Both the position numbers and the translations under genes were made by a program. This document shows, one piece after another, positions 23,731 to 28,811 of a stretch of DNA of 28,811 nt. Source of the DNA: JAFMDF01 sp039024375 (lineage in GTDB: Bacteria > Bacteroidota > Bacteroidia > Chitinophagales > Saprospiraceae); assembly GCA_039024375.1 (NCBI GenBank), contig JBCCQK010000036.1, positions 1-28,811 of the forward strand, in the 5' to 3' direction. Every line of letters begins with the position of its first letter. The first letter of the stretch is position 1. The notes under the pieces are model-generated. The model was not told the DNA's origin. It worked only from the letters and a program-made list of their open reading frames with translations, and searched no databases.

Positions 23731-24978
23731 TCAACTCTTCATCGCCACCACTGGATTCACCCGTGCCGCTTTCAGTGCGGGTACTAATCCCGCCAACGTT
23801 CCACAAACAATTAGGAACAGTAAGGCCAACATCACGCTGGTAAAATCTACCTCTGGATTATAGAAAAATTCCAAATCGTCGATTTCGTAGGTGGTCATTA
23901 AATAATCAATTCCGTAGATAATACTAAAACCCATTATTAAACCGAGATAGCCCGCAATGGCCGTCAGGAAAATCGACTCCTGCATAATCATACTGACAAT
24001 CGACCAAGGGGTCGCCCCTAAAGCTTTGCGAATCCCAATTTCTTTGGTGCGGTCTTTTACGGTAATCAACATGATATTACTCACGCCGACAACGCCCGCA
24101 ATGATACTACCGATGCCGACAAACCAAATGAAAAAAGAGAAGCCCGTAAAGACCATCTTGAATTCTTGATAGCCCTCAATGTTATTATAAATCCCGATAG
24201 CTTGCGTATCTTCGGGGTCAAAATGATTAATCGCCGCTAACTCTCGGCGCACCTGTTCGGCAATAGCGTTCGACCCTTCTACGGTTTCGTCGTTCACCGT
24301 AATGACCATACCGTGAACTCGGTCTTCTTTATCAAAAACGGCTTGGGCCGTCGTAATGGGCATATAAATGAACTCCCGTTCGCGTTTGCTACTTCCGTCG
24401 AAAAAGACGCCCACTATCTGAAATCGAGTGCCGTTAATTTTAACGTATTCTCCCAAAGCGTTCACTTCCTCTCCAAATAATTTGTCCTTCGCAATATCCC
24501 CAATAATGGCTACTTTTCGTTTTTTCTTGATATCTACATCGTTGATATAACGTCCTTGTATCATTTCCGAATATTCAATCAATTGGTACTCGGGTTCGAC
24601 CGCCCGCATTCGGAAATTCAACGCCTTACCCCCATACTCCGTCATGTATTTACTGGAAGGAAAATAGCGCGCACTCAGTAAATCCACGCCTTCGACATTG
24701 GCCCGAATGGCTTCGGGGTCTCGGTTGTGAAACTGAATCCGTCGCCCCGCTTTATAGCCCTTATACGGCTTGGAAGTCCGCCCTCGCCAAACGTATAAAC
24801 TATTAATCGCATCGTCCGCAAAGTCTCTTTCGGCACTGTTGCGCAGACCATTTCCCGCTCCCAGCAAAATCACAAGCATAAAAATCCCCCACCAGACGGC
24901 CAAGGCCGTAGCGAAAGTCCGCAATTTGTGCCGCTTCAACGAAGCAAATATTTCCTGCCATTTATCGTAGTCGAACAT
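23731..24978 (-). CDS. MacB-like ABC exporter permease, first paralogue
   Basis: This 415-residue paralogue of the gene at 22303-23556 has the same layout: first helix with AVWWGIFMLVILLGAG, a periplasmic MacB core domain, the coupling segment TVKDRTKEIGIRKALGATPW and three C-terminal helices. The shared start MFDYDKWQEIF and matching upstream spacers indicate an old tandem duplication of spacer plus gene. The periplasmic domains have diverged strongly, which fits two specialised halves of a heterodimeric permease rather than redundancy. It lies 164 bp after the ATPase gene. Confidence 0.92.
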   Translation of the reverse strand: MFDYDKWQEIFASLKRHKLRTFATALAVWWGIFMLVILLGAGNGLRNSAERDFADDAINSLYVWRGRTSKPYKGYKAGRRIQFHNRDPEAIRANVEGVDLLSARYFPSSKYMTEYGGKALNFRMRAVEPEYQLIEYSEMIQGRYINDVDIKKKRKVAIIGDIAKDKLFGEEVNALGEYVKINGTRFQIVGVFFDGSSKREREFIYMPITTAQAVFDKEDRVHGMVITVNDETVEGSNAIAEQVRRELAAINHFDPEDTQAIGIYNNIEGYQEFKMVFTGFSFFIWFVGIGSIIAGVVGVSNIMLITVKDRTKEIGIRKALGATPWSIVSMIMQESIFLTAIAGYLGLIMGFSIIYGIDYLMTTYEIDDLEFFYNPEVDFTSVMLALLFLIVCGTLAGLVPALKAARVNPVVAMKS

Positions 24979-25152
24979 CGTTTAAAGGTAAAGAGGTTTA
25001 GAGGTGAAAAGGCTAAAAGGTTTAATCGGGGGTATTGGTGAATTAGGTTGATGAGGCTTATGGGGCTGATAAGGTTTATGAGGCTTATCAAGCTGAACAC
25101 GACCTAGAACAAGTCCCATAAGTACGACCTACAAACATCCTGTCATCCTGTA
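24979..25152. repeat. spacer with seven-unit 9-bp array and a 25-bp repeat
   Basis: It has the same order of blocks as 23557-23730: an AAGG-rich block (about 24984-25023), seven 9-bp units (25038-25100, such as GTTGATGAG and GCTTATGGG), and the identical 25-bp sequence at 25128-25152. Here the 25-mer overlaps the end of the ATPase gene and encodes its last codons, so the duplication joint reaches into coding sequence. Confidence 0.75.
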
Positions 25153-25811
25153 GATTCTATATTCCCATCCTTCAACCGAATTACCCGATTGGTCATTTCT
25201 GCAATATCCTCCTCGTGGGTCACTAAAATCATCGTGATTCCTTGCTGATTGACGTTTTTAAAAATTTCCATTACGTCGTGGGAGGTTTGGGTGTCCAATG
25301 CGCCAGTCGGTTCGTCGGCCAGAATTACTTTGGGCTCCGAAATCAAGGCTCTAGCAATCGCTACCCGTTGTTGCTGGCCACCTGACATTTGATTGGGTAA
25401 ATGGTCAGCCCATTCGGCTAAGCCCACTTTTTCTAAATATTCTAGTGCCTTTTCTTGGCGAATTTTTCGAGGAATCTTTTTGTAGTAAAGGGGTAAAGCG
25501 ACGTTTTCTTTCGCCGATTTGAAGGGTAATAAATTAAAGGATTGAAAAACGAAACCGAGGAACTGGTTACGGTATTGGGCAGCTTGGGTTTGGGTTAGAT
25601 TTTTCATCAATACCCCATCTAAGGTGTATTCGCCAACGTCATATTCGTCCAATAACCCCAAGATGTTGAGCAAAGTAGATTTGCCCGAACCAGAAGAACC
25701 CATGATAGAGACAAAGTCGCCCTCTTCAATGTTGAGGTCAATACCTTTCAAGACTTCTAAACTGGTAAACTCTGTTTTGTAGGACTTACGGATACCTCTC
25801 AGATGAATCAT
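25143..25811 (-). CDS. ABC transporter ATPase, MacB/LolD subfamily
   Basis: This 222-residue stand-alone ATPase has Walker A GSSGSGKST (38-46), a Q-loop in VFQSFNLLP, the signature MSGGQQQRVAIARAL, Walker B VILADEPTGALD, and the switch histidine in LVTHEED. The sequence is typical of the MacB/LolD/FtsE branch that drives mechanotransmission-type export. It is the first gene of the leftward efflux cluster and energises the two permeases that follow. Its last residues come from the 25-bp repeat shared with the next spacer. A stem-loop with a T-run sits 17 bases upstream of its ATG. Confidence 0.95.
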   Translation of the reverse strand: MIHLRGIRKSYKTEFTSLEVLKGIDLNIEEGDFVSIMGSSGSGKSTLLNILGLLDEYDVGEYTLDGVLMKNLTQTQAAQYRNQFLGFVFQSFNLLPFKSAKENVALPLYYKKIPRKIRQEKALEYLEKVGLAEWADHLPNQMSGGQQQRVAIARALISEPKVILADEPTGALDTQTSHDVMEIFKNVNQQGITMILVTHEEDIAEMTNRVIRLKDGNIESTG

Positions 25812-25828
25812 TCAAATAAAATAACAAA

Positions 25829-25854
25829 AAAGAAGAAGTAGTTACTTCTTTTTT
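25829..25854 (-). terminator. terminator-like hairpin in the efflux operon leader
   Basis: AAAGAAGAAGTA (25829-25840) pairs with TACTTCTTTTTT (25843-25854), one pair being G-T. On the minus strand the stem ends in a run of six T residues (complement of 25826-25831), 17 bases before the ATG of the ATPase gene. This position suits an attenuator, or a terminator shielding the operon. It shares the GAAGAAG...CTTCTT pattern with 20061-20112. Confidence 0.5.
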
Positions 25855-25876
25855 AGGGTGATAAAGTCGGATTTAA

Positions 25877-25893
25877 TTGTTTTGTCAAAACAA
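25877..25893. promoter_or_regulatory. palindrome upstream of the efflux operon, possible operator
   Basis: TTGTTTT, three bases, AAAACAA is a perfect 7-bp inverted repeat in 17 bp, 66 bases upstream of the ATPase start. Its size suits a dimeric repressor such as a TetR-, PadR- or MarR-type regulator, but AT-rich DNA gives such palindromes by chance, and no regulator gene is nearby. Confidence 0.3.
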
Positions 25894-26235
25894 ATAGAAA
25901 GAATTAAATAGTATATGGTCTATTCGTTTTTCATTATTTACACGTTCATCGTAAGGTTCAAATTCTTGGTGTTAATGACACACAAGACTTTGGAGAGTTG
26001 TAACATTCATCGCAAAAAAGCAGGAAAGCCGACAGAAAAGATAAAAAGATGGATGAAAAGCACCTTTTTTTGGACAAATGTATATTATATCTTAGATAGC
26101 AGAAGTCGCATTTCTATACTCCGTTCTCCTTTAGGAATTGGTAATTTTCGCCTAAATAAAACCTCACTTGTAGGTATTCTGTACAAATGATTCAGAAACG
26201 ATAGATTGTGGTGGGTTTATCAACTATATAATCTT

Positions 26236-26243
26236 TACTTTTG
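26236..26243 (+). promoter_or_regulatory. Bacteroidota -7 element for malic enzyme
   Basis: TACTTTTG matches TAnnTTTG. The predicted start near 26250 gives a leader of about 180 nt to the ATG at 26430, containing the long hairpin. No TTTG lies at the proper -33 distance. Confidence 0.35.
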
Positions 26244-26267
26244 CCCAATTTTTAGCATTTAGTGATG

Positions 26268-26375
26268 ACGAAAAAATAACTTCTGCATTTAGTTTTTCAA
26301 TTGAATGTTTTTGTCATAGATTTTCAATCCATTACAAAAAAATCCATTTGAAAAACGCTGAACTTATTTTTTCGT
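26268..26375 (+). other. long hairpin in the malic enzyme leader
   Basis: ACGAAAAAATAA (26268-26279) pairs with TTATTTTTTCGT (26364-26375); TTC and GC (26281-26286) pair with GC and GAA (26357-26362); GTTTTTCAA (26292-26300) pairs with TTGAAAAAC (26348-26356) after a 5-base bulge. That makes about 26 pairs with a loop of about 47 bases. It ends 54 bases before the start codon. It may control translation or mRNA stability, or be a small inverted-repeat element. Confidence 0.6.
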
Positions 26376-26429
26376 GGTTACTTATCTAAAAAATGCTTAA
26401 AGAGAGATACTATCCAACCACCAACTATT

Positions 26430-28724
26430 ATGAGTAAAAAATCGCTAAAGGAAGAAGCCCTAGCCTACCATTCGGAAGGACGCCCTGGAAAAATCGAAGT
26501 TATTCCTACCAAAGCTACCGCTAACCAAAGAGATTTATCGTTGGCCTATTCTCCTGGGGTTGCTGACCCGTGTTTAGCCATTGATAAAGATGTCAACGAT
26601 GTCTATAAATACACCGCTAAAGGAAATTTAGTTGCCGTCATCAGTAACGGAACGGCCGTTTTGGGATTGGGCGACATCGGTCCCGAAGCGGGCAAACCCG
26701 TCATGGAAGGAAAAGGGCTTTTATTCAAAATATACGCCGACATTGATTGTTTCGATTTGGAATTAGATACCAAAAACGTCGATGAGTTCGTCCGAACCGT
26801 CAAGATTTTAGAACCTACGTTTGGTGGCGTCAACTTAGAAGATATTTCTGCACCCGCCTGCTTTGAAATTGAAGAGCGTCTAAAAAAAGAGTTAGACATT
26901 CCCGTAATGCACGACGACCAACACGGGACGGCAATTATTAGCGGAGCGGCCCTCCTAAACGCTTTGGAAATTGTCGAAAAAGACATCAGCGAAGTAAAGA
27001 TTGTCGTAAACGGCGCAGGTGCTTCGGCCGTATCTTGTACACTGATTTATCAAGCCCTCGGTGCTAAAAAGGAAAATATCTTCATGTACGATAGCAAGGG
27101 CTTGATACACGGAGACCGAGATAATTTGAATGGTAAGAAGCCCGATTTTATTAATAACACGGTTCCTAAAGAAACGACGTTGGCCGAAATTCTCAACGGC
27201 GCTGACGTGTTCATTGGCTTATCGAAAGGAAATATTTTGAGCCAAGCCATGATAAAACCAATGGCCAAAGACCCAATTATTTTCGCCATGGCTAATCCAA
27301 CCCCCGAAATCAGTTTTGAAGACGCCAAAGCAGCGAGACCCGATTGTATCATGGCGACGGGACGTTCGGATTATCCAAATCAAGTCAATAACGTACTCGG
27401 TTTTCCCTTTATTTTCCGAGGGGCTTTGGATGTACGGGCCTCTGAAATCAACGAGGCAATGAAATTAGGCGCCGTTCACGCCTTAGCAGAATTAGCTAAA
27501 AAACCCGTTCCCGACATTGTGAACATGGCTTACAACAATGCTAATTTAAAGTTTGGTCGAGACTATATTATTCCCAAACCCGTTGACCCTCGATTGATAA
27601 CCGAAGTGTCCGCCGCCGTTGCTAAAGCGGCCATGGATTCGGGCATTGCCAAATATCCCATTCAAGATTGGGAAGCCTATCGAACTGAATTGGGCAAGCG
27701 ACTTGGGAACGATAATACCCTGTCAAAAATCATTGAAACCAAAGCCAAACAAGACGTTAAACGGGTCGTTTTTGCAGATGCAGAAAATATCTCCGTTTTG
27801 AAAGCAGCGCAGGTGGTTTTAGAAGAAAAAATTGCTCACCCTGTTCTATTGGGCGATAAAGAGGCCGTAGAAAAGATGATGGCCGAGCAAGACATTGAAC
27901 TACCTAATGTCCAAATCATCAATCCCAAAGTGCCCGCCAATACACAAGAAGCAGAAAAAAATCGGGCCTACATCGACCGATTCTACGATATGCGTAAGCG
28001 CAAAGGTATCACTATGCGAGAATCCGCCGACATTATGCATAGCCGCAGTTATTATGGAGCGATGATGGTAGAAATGGGCGATGCGGACGCGATGATTGGT
28101 GGTTTGACCAAAAAATATCCGTTTACCGTTCGACCTGCGCTACAAATTATTGGCTCGAAAGAGAACGTCAAAAAAGTGGCAAGTATGCACATTTTGATGA
28201 CCAAATCGGGTCCGCTTTTCCTAGCCGATACAACGGTTAATCACCACTTAGATGCGGCGGATATTGCCAACATCGCAGAGTTAGTAGCCGAACAAGTCAA
28301 AGCCTTCAACATCGAGCCCAAAATTGCCATGGTTACCTATTCCAACTTTGGTTCGGTACCCAACGGTGAATCGGCTTTGCTGATGCGAAAAGCTACTAAA
28401 ATCTTGCACGAGCAGCACCCCGATTGGATTGTCGATGGGGAAATGCAGGCGCATTTGGCTTTGAATAAAACGGATTTGCAGCAGTTTTACCCATTTTCCA
28501 AATTAGCGGGGCATCGAGCGAACGTGTTGATTTTTCCGAATCTTTCGTCCGCCAATATAGCCTACAACTTGTTGAACACAGCCGCCGAAATGGATATTAT
28601 AGGGCCCGTTCTACTGGGTTTGAAAAAACCAGTTCATATCCTACAATTGGGGGCTAGTGTTCGCCAAATTGTGGACATGGTCGGTATCGCTGCCATTCAC
28701 GCACAAGACGCCGCTAATGGATAA
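26430..28724 (+). CDS. maeB: NADP-dependent malic enzyme with phosphotransacetylase-like domain
   Basis: This 764-residue cytosolic enzyme converts malate to pyruvate and CO2 with reduction of NAD(P)+. The malic domain (about 1-160) has GGVNLEDISAPACFEIE and the metal-site motif MHDDQHGTAI. The NAD(P)-binding domain (about 165-400) has VVNGAGASAVSC and FAMANPTPEIS. The C-terminal domain (about 430-760) is of the phosphate acetyl/butyryltransferase fold; in MaeB-type enzymes this domain lacks transferase activity and is thought to bind acetyl-CoA as an allosteric site. The length is normal for MaeB. The ATG at 26430 gives the expected MSKKSLKEEALAYHS start. It stands alone behind a long structured leader, and the window ends 87 bp after its stop. 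Confidence 0.95.
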   Translation: MSKKSLKEEALAYHSEGRPGKIEVIPTKATANQRDLSLAYSPGVADPCLAIDKDVNDVYKYTAKGNLVAVISNGTAVLGLGDIGPEAGKPVMEGKGLLFKIYADIDCFDLELDTKNVDEFVRTVKILEPTFGGVNLEDISAPACFEIEERLKKELDIPVMHDDQHGTAIISGAALLNALEIVEKDISEVKIVVNGAGASAVSCTLIYQALGAKKENIFMYDSKGLIHGDRDNLNGKKPDFINNTVPKETTLAEILNGADVFIGLSKGNILSQAMIKPMAKDPIIFAMANPTPEISFEDAKAARPDCIMATGRSDYPNQVNNVLGFPFIFRGALDVRASEINEAMKLGAVHALAELAKKPVPDIVNMAYNNANLKFGRDYIIPKPVDPRLITEVSAAVAKAAMDSGIAKYPIQDWEAYRTELGKRLGNDNTLSKIIETKAKQDVKRVVFADAENISVLKAAQVVLEEKIAHPVLLGDKEAVEKMMAEQDIELPNVQIINPKVPANTQEAEKNRAYIDRFYDMRKRKGITMRESADIMHSRSYYGAMMVEMGDADAMIGGLTKKYPFTVRPALQIIGSKENVKKVASMHILMTKSGPLFLADTTVNHHLDAADIANIAELVAEQVKAFNIEPKIAMVTYSNFGSVPNGESALLMRKATKILHEQHPDWIVDGEMQAHLALNKTDLQQFYPFSKLAGHRANVLIFPNLSSANIAYNLLNTAAEMDIIGPVLLGLKKPVHILQLGASVRQIVDMVGIAAIHAQDAANG

Positions 28725-28811
28725 TCCAAATAGTGCTTATTCTGAAATTTTTCGCAAGGAAAGTGGTTGCACCCCAACCAATGGGGGGACCCCCAAAAAA
28801 AATAGAAAAAA

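Larger units (their letters stand above)
25812..26429. other. gene-free divergent region between efflux operon and malic enzyme
   Basis: This 618-bp region holds, from left to right, the leader hairpin at 25829-25854, a palindrome at 25877-25893, a 91-codon ORF at 25915-26190 that I do not believe is a gene, a -7 element at 26236-26243 and the long hairpin at 26268-26375. Confidence 0.5.

Noticed and set aside
25877..25893. Palindrome as proof of a TetR-type regulated efflux operon
   Set aside because: Kept only as a weak feature: AT-rich, no regulator gene adjacent, no second operator copy seen.
25915..26190. 91-codon ORF on the plus strand in the gap before malic enzyme
   Set aside because: Random-looking basic and aromatic sequence, no recognisable domain, no promoter of its own, AT-rich gap DNA; most likely chance.
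28765..28794. G/C-rich inverted sequence after malic enzyme, possible terminator
   Set aside because: The GGGGGG/CCCCC run has no room for a loop, the other stem is 5 bp, and no T-run follows; the window ends too soon to judge.

Overview
The window looks like a chromosomal segment of a Bacteroidota bacterium, most likely from the Saprospiria or a related lineage. The evidence is a SusC/SusD pair, lipoproteins with acidic residues after the lipobox cysteine, Bacteroidota-type promoter elements (TTTG with TAnnTTTG), absent Shine-Dalgarno sequences, and protein families typical of the phylum. Base composition is moderate in genes and very AT-rich between them. I see no rRNA, tRNA, CRISPR array, phage or transposase gene.

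Layout. 1-170: a sigma-54-type promoter followed about 70 bp later by a perfect intrinsic terminator with no ORF between, a candidate small RNA. 170-1588 (-): an MFS sugar transporter. 1874-5965 (+): pyruvate dehydrogenase E1 beta, a three-part protein ending in a DDAH-like guanidine-hydrolase domain, and a dienoyl-CoA isomerase-type crotonase. 6218-7345 (-): an AEC carrier. 7698-14644 (-): a TonB-dependent uptake locus in the order SusC, SusD, small lipoprotein, Tat-exported PLP aminotransferase. 15057-18583 (+): a helical-repeat protein and a large secreted protein of unknown function. 18733-19998 (-): an McrC nuclease without its McrB motor. 20120-25811 (-): a MacAB-like efflux operon (ATPase, two paralogous permeases, a coupled membrane protein, a MacA-type adaptor). 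26430-28724 (+): malic enzyme with a phosphotransacetylase-like tail, behind a long structured leader.

The most striking non-genic feature is that many intergenic regions hold degenerate tandem arrays with a strict 7-bp period (9 bp between the permease genes). The unit sequence differs from place to place. Several arrays abut, overlap or lie within a few bases of a stop codon. One ~100-bp repeat occurs twice in inverted orientation, 6.5 kb apart, and the two copies differ by exactly one 7-bp unit. This resembles the short tandemly repeated repetitive (STRR) sequences of cyanobacteria. Other structural finds are two tandem hairpins behind susD with the same architecture and fully compensated base changes, similar GAA-rich hairpins at both ends of the efflux operon, and a ~26-bp stem in the malic-enzyme leader.

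The proteins point to an aerobic heterotroph: pyruvate oxidation, anaplerotic malate/pyruvate conversion, unsaturated fatty-acid oxidation, nutrient uptake through SusCD, and efflux. No single gene cluster is clearly a new defence or biosynthetic system. The candidate novelties are the repeat/RNA structures and several unusual protein architectures.
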